Source: 2-02-FULL-44-35 sp964629505 (GTDB lineage Bacteria > Patescibacteriota > Minisyncoccia > Phycocordibacterales > DSPV01). Taken from it: a stretch of 18,377 nucleotides of DNA. The stretch lies in contig CAZVQR010000008.1 of NCBI GenBank assembly GCA_964629505.1, forward strand, positions 1 to 18,377, in the 5' to 3' direction. The notes under the pieces were generated by a model. That model worked only from the letters and a program-made list of their open reading frames with translations, did not search any database and was not told the origin of the DNA. Both the position numbers and the translations under genes were made by a program. Positions 1 through 6,650 of this stretch are shown in pieces. Within the stretch, counting starts at the first letter, position 1. Each line of letters begins with the position of its first letter.

Positions 1-1
1 A

Positions 2-232
2 CCACTTATAGAACAGAATAATGAGGACAGAACTTTTTTTAAAAAAGTTCAAAGCAGCCAAGCTAATGTCATCAGTTTATATCGCGCTACCCGACCAGCC
101 GCCTATGTTGTTGGTCCATTAGTCGCTAGCGCTCTGTTGATTTTTATTGATTTCCAAATGATTTTCTTGGTGCTTGGTTTGATTATGCTCGGTGGTTTAT
201 TTTTCTCTTTGCGTCTGAAGGATACCTTGTAA
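2..232 (+). CDS. C-terminal end of an MFS-type membrane transporter (partial)
   Basis: An open frame enters from the left edge and stops with TAA at 230-232, leaving the last 76 residues. A polar stretch (residues 1-26) leads into RATRPAAYVVGPLVAS, which resembles the start of transmembrane helix 11 in major facilitator transporters. Two hydrophobic helices separated by a short turn follow (about residues 36-51 and 55-72), then the cytosolic tail SLRLKDTL. A helix pair with a short charged tail fits the end of a 12-helix MFS protein. The substrate cannot be told and the N-terminal part lies outside the window. The gene converges on dnaX with only 14 bases between the stop codons, and no terminator hairpin is visible there. 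Confidence 0.6.
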   Translation, partial: PLIEQNNEDRTFFKKVQSSQANVISLYRATRPAAYVVGPLVASALLIFIDFQMIFLVLGLIMLGGLFFSLRLKDTL

Positions 233-246
233 TTGCCGCTGTCCTT

Positions 247-1281
247 TTATTTTTTTTCACAAAGTTTTAAAATTGCTAACTCTAACGGTAAAGAGGGCGC
301 GGCGGCGACGCCTAAAAATTCTTCGGATTTAAGAAATTCCAAAATCGTTGACGAGGTAATTTTGGACTCTTTTTCGGTGGCGATTTTTTGGAGAAAAACA
401 AAATCCTCGTCCGAAACCTCTTCGGCAATCATCGCTTTCATTTCCGGCGCGTGGCGGAGCAACAAGACAAAACGCAATTTTGCCAGCAACAATTTCAAAA
501 AAACTTTCATATCAATATTTTCCTCGCCGGCGCGCCGCACCGCGTCCAAACCTTTGCTGGCGTTACTTTCATTTAAAGCTGTTATCACTTCATTGAGCAA
601 TTCCGCCTTGGGCGCGCCGGTAGCAACAGACACTTCATTGACGGTAATTTTCTTGTCCGCTGATGCCCCGATAACTTTTTGAAGTGTTCCTAAAACGTCA
701 CGGAACGAGCCGTCGCCGAGCAAAGCGATTAATTCCGCCGCCGCCGGTTCCAAGACAAAGCCCTCCTTTTTAGCGACATTGGCGACCAGTTCTTTCAGAG
801 CGATTTGGCTGGGTTTTTTGAATTTGAAAACCTGACAGCGTGACACGACGGTTTCCGGCAGTTTTTCCATTTCCGTCGTCGCCAAAATAAAAATTACGTG
901 GGCTGGCGGTTCTTCCAAGGTTTTGAGCAAAGCGTTAAAAGCGTCTTTGGTCAACATATGGGCTTCATCCACGATATATACTTTGTATTTTGATTCAAAG
1001 GGCGAAGCATAGACGCCTTCGCGAATTGCCCGCACATCGTCAATGCCGCGGTTGGAAGCGGCATCCATTTCGTAAATGTCGTTTTTACTAACGCCGGCCG
1101 CTTCTGCTAAAATCCGCGCCACCGAAGTTTTGCCGGTGCCGCGCGAACCGGCAAAAAGATAAGCGTGAGCGATGTGGCCCAGCTTAACCGACTCGGTCAA
1201 AATTTTGACAATATGGTCTTGTCCTAATACTTCCTTAAAACTTTTCGGGCGATATTTTCTATATAAAACTGTTTCAGTCAT
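247..1281 (-). CDS. dnaX: DNA polymerase III subunit gamma/tau, short form
   Basis: Clamp-loader ATPase that loads the sliding clamp during replication. The N-terminal signature YRKYRPKSFKEVLGQDHI is followed by Walker A GSRGTGKT (residues 45-52), Walker B VDEAH (104-108), sensor-1 LATTE (133-137) and the SRC arginine-finger motif (147-149), so the AAA+ core is intact. Two things differ from the textbook protein. The chain runs directly from ARILAEAAG to NDIYEMDAAS, so the four-cysteine zinc module that normally sits there is absent. It also ends at 344 residues, so the tau-specific C-terminal domains that bind DnaB and the polymerase are missing. The ATG at 1281 is the first codon of the conserved signature. 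No Shine-Dalgarno is seen; a weak TAAATT lies 6 nt upstream of the ATG. Identity is secure. Confidence 0.95.
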   Translation of the reverse strand: MTETVLYRKYRPKSFKEVLGQDHIVKILTESVKLGHIAHAYLFAGSRGTGKTSVARILAEAAGVSKNDIYEMDAASNRGIDDVRAIREGVYASPFESKYKVYIVDEAHMLTKDAFNALLKTLEEPPAHVIFILATTEMEKLPETVVSRCQVFKFKKPSQIALKELVANVAKKEGFVLEPAAAELIALLGDGSFRDVLGTLQKVIGASADKKITVNEVSVATGAPKAELLNEVITALNESNASKGLDAVRRAGEENIDMKVFLKLLLAKLRFVLLLRHAPEMKAMIAEEVSDEDFVFLQKIATEKESKITSSTILEFLKSEEFLGVAAAPSLPLELAILKLCEKK

Positions 1282-1305
1282 GTTTTTAATTTAAAAAATT
1301 TCACT

Positions 1306-1380
1306 TGGCGGGTCCACCCCGACTCGAACGGGGAACTTCGGTTTTGGAGACCGACATTTTACCATTGAAACTATGGACCC
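1306..1380 (-). tRNA. tRNA-Trp (CCA anticodon)
   Basis: Full cloverleaf on the minus strand: acceptor GGGTCCA/TGGACCC, anticodon stem TCGGT/ACCGA around loop CTCCAAA (anticodon CCA), T stem CCCCG/CGGGG with loop TTCGAGT, and discriminator G73. The CCA tail is encoded (minus-strand CCA at 1308-1306), unlike the other four tRNAs in the window. It decodes UGG; TGA is read as a stop in this genome. Confidence 0.95.
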
Positions 1381-1429
1381 GTGGCTAAAATTTACCACAA
1401 AATTGAACTAAGGCAAAATTAATAAAACA

Positions 1430-1460
1430 AAAACCCCGCTTTAACAGGGCTTTCGTTTTT
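1430..1460 (-). terminator. Rho-independent terminator for the RRM gene
   Basis: On the minus strand a 9-bp stem (1445-1453 with 1430-1438, two G-T wobbles) closes a 6-nt loop and runs into TTTTTGTTTT. On the plus strand the same hairpin is followed by CGTTTTTT, so it could work in both directions. It lies 44 bases past the stop of the RRM gene. Confidence 0.75.
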
Positions 1461-1461
1461 T

Positions 1462-1496
1462 GATATCTGATATCTGACATCCGATATCCGACAACC
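1462..1496. repeat. Five degenerate 7-bp tandem units (GAYATCY)
   Basis: Five consecutive heptads read GATATCT, GATATCT, GACATCC, GATATCC and GACAACC. The array touches the stop codon of the RRM gene (TAA at 1499-1497 on the minus strand) and lies between it and the terminator. A perfect relative, GACATCT four times, sits at 18297-18324, also next to a minus-strand stop codon. Confidence 0.8.
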
Positions 1497-1763
1497 TTAC
1501 CTTCTTGGCGCTCTTTCAGCCATTGGTCGAGCTTCGTTGACGACGATTTTGCGGCCATCCAGCTCCTTGCCGTTTAGGGCATCAATCGCTTTGTCAGCGT
1601 CAGCGTCTTCCATTTCCACGAAACCGAAACCACGAGAGCGGCCGGTCATTTTGTCCATCAAGACATTAGCGGAAACAACTGTTCCCGCTTGAGCGAACGC
1701 GTCGCGCAAACTGTCATTGGTGGTCGTGTAGGGCAGATTACCCACATACAACTTCTTTGCCAT
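1497..1763 (-). CDS. Small single-RRM RNA-binding protein
   Basis: An 88-residue protein that is almost entirely one RNA recognition motif. RNP2 is LYVGNL (residues 5-10) and RNP1 is RGFGFVEM (44-51), with the aromatic residues that stack on RNA bases present in both. Spacing and length match the small bacterial and cyanobacterial Rbp-type proteins, which lack the long glycine-rich tail of eukaryotic relatives; here only a short basic tail (ERAPRR) follows. Such proteins bind single-stranded RNA and are often cold- or stress-regulated in other bacteria; the RNA targets here are unknown. It has its own putative promoter, a leader of about 95 nt and a terminator, so it is probably transcribed alone although recG lies upstream on the same strand. 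Confidence 0.9.
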   Translation of the reverse strand: MAKKLYVGNLPYTTTNDSLRDAFAQAGTVVSANVLMDKMTGRSRGFGFVEMEDADADKAIDALNGKELDGRKIVVNEARPMAERAPRR

Positions 1764-1892
1764 GTGACGAAAATGATAACTACTAAATATCGCTACGACC
1801 TTCTCACCTGGCTAAGAAGATGTCAAAAAACTTCCTACCTGAGAGAAATGCTAACGACCCCGACACTATACACGAAATAAAAATAAAAGCAA
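1764..1892 (-). promoter_or_regulatory. Promoter and long structured 5' leader of the RRM gene
   Basis: On the minus strand TTGCTT (1892-1887) and TATAGT (1870-1865) are 16 bp apart, a fair sigma-70 type promoter just after the end of recG. The transcript would start near 1858, giving a leader of about 95 nt. The leader holds a hairpin (7-bp stem, 1800-1806 with 1813-1819, loop CCTGGC on the plus strand). No known riboswitch was recognised. Confidence 0.45.
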
Positions 1893-1907
1893 GATGAGAC
1901 TTTTGTG

Positions 1908-4061
1908 TCACTCCAAATGAATGGTTTCGGCGCGGTTGATTTTTTCGGCCAGGGCAGGAAAGTTTTTTAGGGTTGGGTCTTCGGCAATAATTCTTTGGGC
2001 TTCGGCGCGGGCGGCTTCCACCATTTTGAGATTTTTCAGCGCGTCCATGGCGATGTCGGACAAACCCCATTGCCGCACACCGGACAGTTCGCCCGCGCCA
2101 CGAATTTTTAAATCTAATTCCGCTAACTCAAAACCATTAACGGCTTGTTCCAGCGCTTTCAGCCGTCGCAGCGCTTTGCCTTTTTGCGATTCGACAAAAA
2201 CAAAACAATAAGCCTGGTGAGTGCTTCTTTGCACCCGACCGCGAAATTGGTGGAGTTGGGCCAAGCCAAACCGCTCGGCGCCTTCAATCGCTATCACCGT
2301 CGCATTAGGCACATTAACGCCAACTTCCACCACCGAAGTGGCAACTAGAATTTTTATTTTCCCAGCCTTAAAATCCGCCATCACTTTTTCTTTTTCCGTC
2401 GGCTTTAATTTGCCGTACAAAATACCGATTTCAAACTCCGAAAAAATTTCTTTTTTCAATCGCTTGACTTCGGCTTTCACCGACTTGGCTTGGAGAGCCA
2501 ACAGTTTAGCCGGGTCCGGTTCATCAATACGCGGGCAAATGATATAAGCTTGGCGACCAGTAACAATTTCGGCGCGAATTTTTTCGTAAGTCGCTTGCCG
2601 TTTGTTCGGCAAAACCAAATCGGTGATAATCGGCTTGCGACCGGGCGGCATTTCGTCCAACAGCGTCAAATCTAAATCGCCAAAAATCGTCAGAGCCAAA
2701 GTGCGCGGAATCGGCGTGGCGGTCATGGAGAGCAAATGCGGCGCCGCTTCGCCCTTGCGAATCAATTTTTGCCTTTGAGTGACGCCGAAACGATGCTGTT
2801 CATCAATCACGGCGAAAGCCAAATGTTTGAAACGAACGGTTTTCTGAATCAAAGCGTGAGTGCCGATTAAAATTGGAATTTCACCGTTGGCAACCCACTT
2901 CAAAAGCTGACCGCGGGAAGTTTTAGTGGCTTCACCGGTGTTAGTTTTGGACGGAAATTTTAGACAACCGCTGCCAGTAATCAAACCGATATTGATGGGT
3001 AAGTGGGCAAAATATTCAGTGAACGATTCAAAATGTTGCCGGGCTAAAATTTCCGTCGGCGCCATATAGGCGACTTGGAGATTGCCGAAGTTCTTATTAT
3101 TAGGCCGAGTAACAACGGCGGCATAAGCGGCGGCGGCGGCGACAAAAGTTTTGCCGCTGCCGACATCGCCTTCCAGCAAACGCAACATCGGTCGGTTTTT
3201 ACCAAAGTCGGCAAGAATATTAGAGAGCGCGCGTTCCTGGGCAACGGTCGGCGTAAAAGAAAAACGGCTTTTGAAAGTAGCCAAATTGGCGTCATTGGCG
3301 ATAATTTTGAAAGACGGATTTTGCTCGTAATCGTGCCGGGCTTTCTGCCGCTCCAACTGAATGAAAAAAACTTCTTCAAAAGCGAACCGTTTGCGGGCGG
3401 CGAGGGCGTCATTTTCGGTTTTCGGCGCGTGAATCCAAACGAGAGCGGTTTTTAATCCGGGCAAATTATATCGCTGTAAAATTTCCAGCGGAATCGGGTC
3501 AGACAGATTTTCCAAAATTCCGTTCCTAAAGATTTTTTGGACGGCATGATAAAGCCAATTGGAAGTGATGCCGCGGCTTTCGGGATACACTGGGTAAAGA
3601 TGGTGAACATCACCATCTGAACCAAACAGTGATTCACCGACGCCAATGGGCACTTTATCCACTTTCTCAATTTTAGGATTAGATAGATGGAGCTTGCTTT
3701 TCTTCTCTGATATTTTACCCTCCACGCGCACCAGCGCGCCCTCGGAAAACATTTTAGCAACATAGGGTTGATTGAACCAAACAGCTTTGATATCACCGCT
3801 CTCGTCCGTAATTTTTGCTTCGGCCATGGGAATTTTTTTGTAAAAGGCCTTACTGGTTTTGAGATTAGAAATTTTTCCAAAAATTACTGTTGTCTCGCCC
3901 TTTACCAAATCACCTATATTTTTCATTTGTGCCACATCGCCGTAACGAGCAGGGAAGTGGCGCGACAAATCGCCCGCGTTCAAAATCCCAAGCTTCGCCA
4001 AGGCCCGTTTTTGATAAGAATTCAACCGAAAAATTTTATCCAGCGGCGCCGTTATTTCCAT
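1908..4061 (-). CDS. recG: ATP-dependent DNA helicase RecG
   Basis: Superfamily 2 translocase that remodels stalled replication forks and Holliday junctions. The N-terminal wedge/OB region (about residues 1-190) includes GDLVKGETTVIFGKI. The helicase core has Walker A GDVGSGKT (298-305), the RecG-type box DEQH (420-423), SMTATPIPRTLAL (445-457), VATSVVEVGVNVPNA (573-587) and the arginine-finger region HQFRGRVQR (604-612). The C-terminal RecG segment reads GAGELSGVRQWG (655-666), equivalent to the usual G-GE--G-RQ-G. At 717 residues it is slightly longer than many RecGs; a small insertion (about 363-383) follows ITGS in the first helicase lobe. The ATG at 4061 is the only start that keeps the N-terminus, and TATAAT lies 11 nt upstream. 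It is divergent from rpsB. Identity is secure. Confidence 0.96.
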   Translation of the reverse strand: MEITAPLDKIFRLNSYQKRALAKLGILNAGDLSRHFPARYGDVAQMKNIGDLVKGETTVIFGKISNLKTSKAFYKKIPMAEAKITDESGDIKAVWFNQPYVAKMFSEGALVRVEGKISEKKSKLHLSNPKIEKVDKVPIGVGESLFGSDGDVHHLYPVYPESRGITSNWLYHAVQKIFRNGILENLSDPIPLEILQRYNLPGLKTALVWIHAPKTENDALAARKRFAFEEVFFIQLERQKARHDYEQNPSFKIIANDANLATFKSRFSFTPTVAQERALSNILADFGKNRPMLRLLEGDVGSGKTFVAAAAAYAAVVTRPNNKNFGNLQVAYMAPTEILARQHFESFTEYFAHLPINIGLITGSGCLKFPSKTNTGEATKTSRGQLLKWVANGEIPILIGTHALIQKTVRFKHLAFAVIDEQHRFGVTQRQKLIRKGEAAPHLLSMTATPIPRTLALTIFGDLDLTLLDEMPPGRKPIITDLVLPNKRQATYEKIRAEIVTGRQAYIICPRIDEPDPAKLLALQAKSVKAEVKRLKKEIFSEFEIGILYGKLKPTEKEKVMADFKAGKIKILVATSVVEVGVNVPNATVIAIEGAERFGLAQLHQFRGRVQRSTHQAYCFVFVESQKGKALRRLKALEQAVNGFELAELDLKIRGAGELSGVRQWGLSDIAMDALKNLKMVEAARAEAQRIIAEDPTLKNFPALAEKINRAETIHLE

Positions 4062-4131
4062 AAGATGTTAATATTATACACTAGCCTAAAGAACTTTTAT
4101 CTGCTAAACTGCTTGGCTATGGAAATAACGG
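4049..4131. promoter_or_regulatory. Divergent recG/rpsB control region with inverted repeat at both starts
   Basis: Only 57 bases separate the two start codons. The palindromic core TAATATTA gives TATAAT on the minus strand (11 nt before recG) and TATTAT on the plus strand. Both genes begin TATGGAAATAACGG, so a perfect 14-bp inverted repeat (4049-4062 with 4118-4131) places identical sequence over each start codon. No clear -35 boxes or Shine-Dalgarno sites are seen. Confidence 0.4.
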
Positions 4132-4847
4132 GAGAAAAAACGGCAAAAATCAACGATCCGATAATTGAGGCGTTGTTTAATGTTGGCGCTCATTTCGCGC
4201 TGGCAAAATCTCGCCGTCACCCATCAGCCAAATCTTACATCTTCGGCGCCAAAAACACGGTGGAAATTTTTGATTTAGAAAAAACCAAAACCTGTTTGGA
4301 AAATGCCAAAAAATTCGTGGCGGAAATGGCTAGTCGGGGAGAAATGCTCTTACTGGTCAGCGGCAAATTTGAAGCCCGCGATGCCATCAGAAACGCCGGC
4401 ACCTTAATCGGTCAACCATTCGTCGCTGGCCGCTGGATCGGCGGCGCTATTACCAATTTCAACGAAATCCGCAAGCGAGTGGAAAAACTTTTGGAAATGA
4501 GAACCAAACTGGCCAGTGGCGAATTCGCCAAATACACCAAAAAAGAGCAATTGCTTTTGGACAGGGAATTGGATAATTTGGAAAAACTTTTCGGCGGTTT
4601 GACGTCAATGATTACCTTGCCCAAAGCTCTGTTTGTCGTTGACCCGACTAAAGAAAAAACCGTGGTCGCTGAAGCACGCCGTAAAAAAATTCCCGTGATT
4701 GCTCTGGCTAATTCCGATTGCGACTTCAGTGAAATTGACTGCCCAATTCCCGCCAATGACAGCGCCGTTAAAAGCGTTTCGTTTTTCGTCAACGAAATCG
4801 CGGAAGCTTATCGGCAAGGAAAGTTAAAAAAACATGATAACCAATGA
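4119..4847 (+). CDS. rpsB: Small ribosomal subunit protein S2
   Basis: Binds the 30S subunit between head and body together with S1-type proteins. Family landmarks are visible: FNVGAHFALAKSRRHP (residues 20-35), FGAKNTVEIFDLEKT, the RWIGGAITNF block, the LPKALFVVDPTKE strand, and IPVIALANSDCD followed by IPANDSAVKSV near the end. The 242-residue length is normal. The frame is open upstream to 3768, but that stretch is antisense to recG and has no S2 similarity, so the ATG at 4119 is chosen because it begins the S2 homology. There is no Shine-Dalgarno. The 3' end overlaps tsf by 14 bases, and the rpsB-tsf pairing is the widespread bacterial operon. Confidence 0.96.
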   Translation: MEITGEKTAKINDPIIEALFNVGAHFALAKSRRHPSAKSYIFGAKNTVEIFDLEKTKTCLENAKKFVAEMASRGEMLLLVSGKFEARDAIRNAGTLIGQPFVAGRWIGGAITNFNEIRKRVEKLLEMRTKLASGEFAKYTKKEQLLLDRELDNLEKLFGGLTSMITLPKALFVVDPTKEKTVVAEARRKKIPVIALANSDCDFSEIDCPIPANDSAVKSVSFFVNEIAEAYRQGKLKKHDNQ

Positions 4848-5415
4848 GCAGATTAAAAACCTCCGTGAAATCACCGGCGTTTCCATAATGCAATGCAAAA
4901 AGGCGCTGGAAGAATCTAAGGGCGATACTGAAAAAGCCATTCTGATTCTTCGTAAAAAAAGCGGTGACATCGCCGCCAAGAAAAAAGACCGGGTGCTCGG
5001 CGCCGGTGCCATCGCCGCCTACATTCACAACAACGCCAGCGTCGGCGCGCTAGTGGAACTGCTATCGGAAACCGATTTCGTGTCCGGCAATGAAGAATTT
5101 CGGCAAATCGCCCACGATCTTGCCATGCATATAACTGCCGCCAATCCAGAATTCTTGGCACGCGCCGATGTGTCTGAAAACGAAGTCAAAAAAGTGACGG
5201 AATTATTCACCGATGAAATCAAGGGTAAACCAGCAACTATCAGCGGCAAAATTTTGAAAGGCAAAATAGACGCCCATTTCAAAGAACGGGTTTTGCTGGA
5301 ACAGGCCTTTATCAAAAATCCGGATTTGACAATTCAGGGTTTGCTGGACGGAGCGATTCAAAAATTCGGCGAAAAAATAACCATCAGCCGCTTCGCCCGT
5401 TTTTCGGTAAAATAA
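4834..5415 (+). CDS. tsf: Elongation factor Ts
   Basis: Nucleotide exchange factor that releases GDP from EF-Tu. It has the N-terminal UBA-like domain (residues 1-42, LREITGVSIMQCKKAL), the TDFV motif (80-83) that contacts EF-Tu, and the C-terminal motif IQGLLDGAIQKFGEKITISRFARF. At 193 residues it is a compact form, close to the length of Thermus EF-Ts and much shorter than the E. coli protein of about 280; one half of the duplicated core appears absent. The start at 4834 lies inside the rpsB reading frame, with AAGGAAA 11 nt upstream (4816-4822) as one of the few Shine-Dalgarno-like sites in the window, suggesting translational coupling to rpsB. Confidence 0.96.
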   Translation: MITNEQIKNLREITGVSIMQCKKALEESKGDTEKAILILRKKSGDIAAKKKDRVLGAGAIAAYIHNNASVGALVELLSETDFVSGNEEFRQIAHDLAMHITAANPEFLARADVSENEVKKVTELFTDEIKGKPATISGKILKGKIDAHFKERVLLEQAFIKNPDLTIQGLLDGAIQKFGEKITISRFARFSVK

Positions 5416-5421
5416 ACCAAT

Positions 5422-5838
5422 ATGATTGCCACCCTAATAATTTTCTACGGCTCTTTAACGCTAATCACTTTGATGATAGCGCTCAAACGATTAGAACAAA
5501 CCGAGAGCGTAAAAATTCTAGCGCGATTTAATACCGCCACCGAATCAGTTATAAAAAAAATTGCCGATAGTACAAAAAATAATCTGGCTGGCCACTTGAA
5601 TATCCGCCGTGTCGGTTTGCTTGTCATCGCTTCCTTGCGGACAATAGAAAAATTTTTACTTTCGGCTCAAATAAAAATTCGGCGCTGGTCGGAAACCTTG
5701 ACCAGAAAAGTCCGCTATCATAATCTAAACAAGCCGAAAGGCGCGGCTTCATTCTTCCTAAAAGACATTGCTGACTATAAAAATCATCTGTCCAATCGGC
5801 CGACAGACCTGCCGCGCAAGGAAACCTTGGATTTTTAG
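5422..5838 (+). CDS. Unknown protein with one N-terminal membrane helix
   Basis: A 138-residue protein of no family I recognise. Residues 2-20 (IATLIIFYGSLTLITLMIA) form a transmembrane helix. The rest is basic and mostly helical, with a second moderately hydrophobic stretch (VGLLVIASL, about 64-72) and a charged C-terminus. It begins six bases after the tsf stop and ends two bases before tRNA-Thr, so it is probably transcribed with rpsB and tsf. Codon use and composition match its neighbours, which supports a real gene rather than a chance frame. No Shine-Dalgarno is visible. A role at the membrane is all the sequence suggests. Confidence 0.75.
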   Translation: MIATLIIFYGSLTLITLMIALKRLEQTESVKILARFNTATESVIKKIADSTKNNLAGHLNIRRVGLLVIASLRTIEKFLLSAQIKIRRWSETLTRKVRYHNLNKPKGAASFFLKDIADYKNHLSNRPTDLPRKETLDF

Positions 5839-5840
5839 AC

Positions 5841-5912
5841 GCCACCCTAGCTCAATGGTAGAGCAACCGCTTTGTAAGCGGTAGGTTGTCGGTTCAAGTC
5901 CGACGGGTGGCT
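5841..5912 (+). tRNA. tRNA-Thr (TGT anticodon)
   Basis: Clean cloverleaf: acceptor GCCACCC/GGGTGGC, D stem GCTC/GAGC, anticodon stem ACCGC/GCGGT with loop TTTGTAA (anticodon TGT), T stem GTCGG/CCGAC with loop TTCAAGT. The discriminator is T and CCA is not encoded. It lies between the rpsB-tsf group and pheS. Confidence 0.95.
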
Positions 5913-5927
5913 AACAATAAAATTTTC

Positions 5928-5936
5928 TGATATATT
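5928..5936 (+). promoter_or_regulatory. Extended -10 promoter of pheS, probably leaderless
   Basis: TGATATATT matches an extended -10 element (TGnTATAAT). Only six bases separate it from the pheS ATG at 5943, so transcription would begin at or next to the start codon. Confidence 0.5.
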
Positions 5937-5942
5937 TTCCGT

Positions 5943-6644
5943 ATGAATAATCGGCAACCAATCGGTCATCTCCACCCAATTGCCGGCGCGATTTTACAAA
6001 TTCGTGAAATTTTTGCTGAACTTGATTTTGAAGTAGTTGAAGGCCCGGAATTGGAAGACGAATGGTATAATTTTGACGCCTTGAACGTACCAAAAGATCA
6101 TCCGTCGCGCGATATGCAGGACACGTTTTGGCTCAAAGGTGGGAAATTATTAAGAACACAGACCAGTCCGGTACAAGTGCGTTATATGGAGCAAAAAATC
6201 AAAGAGGGAATTAAGCCGCCGTATCGCATTATTGTGCCCGGTAAAGTGTTTCGCAACGAGGCGACCGACGCCACCCACGAGGCGCAGTTTTTCCAATGTG
6301 AGGGACTTTATGTGGATAAGGAAGTATCGCTAGCGCAACTTAAATGGACACTACTTCATTTCTTCAAAAAATATTTGGGCGAAAACTCGGAGATTCGCTT
6401 GCGACCGAGTTTCTTTCCGTTCACTGAACCGTCAGTGGAAGTGGATGTGAAATTCGGCAACCGATGGTTGGAAATGGCTGGCGCCGGTTTGGTTCACCCA
6501 AATGTTTTCAAGGCGATCGGCTTGGAAGGTTACAACGGCTTCGCTTTTGGTTTCGGTCTTGAACGGCTTTTGATGGTAAAACACGGCATTCCCGACATCC
6601 GCCTTTTTTATTCCGGCGATTTGCGTTTAGTTAATCAGTTTTAA
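5943..6644 (+). CDS. pheS: Phenylalanyl-tRNA synthetase alpha subunit, short form
   Basis: Catalytic subunit that forms phenylalanyl-adenylate and charges tRNA-Phe. Class II motifs are intact: the entry GHLHPI (residues 8-13), motif 2 FRNEATDATH with FFQCEGL after it, MAGAGLVHPNV, and motif 3 GFAFGFGLERLLM. The protein has only 233 residues; PheS of E. coli is about 327. The missing part is the N-terminal coiled coil, about 90 residues, that contacts tRNA. It is not hidden upstream: tRNA-Thr ends at 5912, and a promoter-like box sits between it and the ATG. pheT follows after six bases. Identity is secure, and the trimmed N-terminus appears genuine. Confidence 0.95.
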   Translation: MNNRQPIGHLHPIAGAILQIREIFAELDFEVVEGPELEDEWYNFDALNVPKDHPSRDMQDTFWLKGGKLLRTQTSPVQVRYMEQKIKEGIKPPYRIIVPGKVFRNEATDATHEAQFFQCEGLYVDKEVSLAQLKWTLLHFFKKYLGENSEIRLRPSFFPFTEPSVEVDVKFGNRWLEMAGAGLVHPNVFKAIGLEGYNGFAFGFGLERLLMVKHGIPDIRLFYSGDLRLVNQF

Positions 6645-6650
6645 AAAATT

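Noticed and set aside
233..682. Plus-strand 149-aa frame over dnaX
   Set aside because: It is antisense to the secure dnaX frame, and its composition is that of a reversed coding strand.
1764..1860. Riboswitch (glycine or SAM type) before the RRM gene
   Set aside because: No consensus core of either class is present; only a simple hairpin is visible.
3768..4118. N-terminal extension of rpsB by 117 residues
   Set aside because: It is antisense to the start of recG, has no S2 similarity, and would pass through the divergent promoter region.
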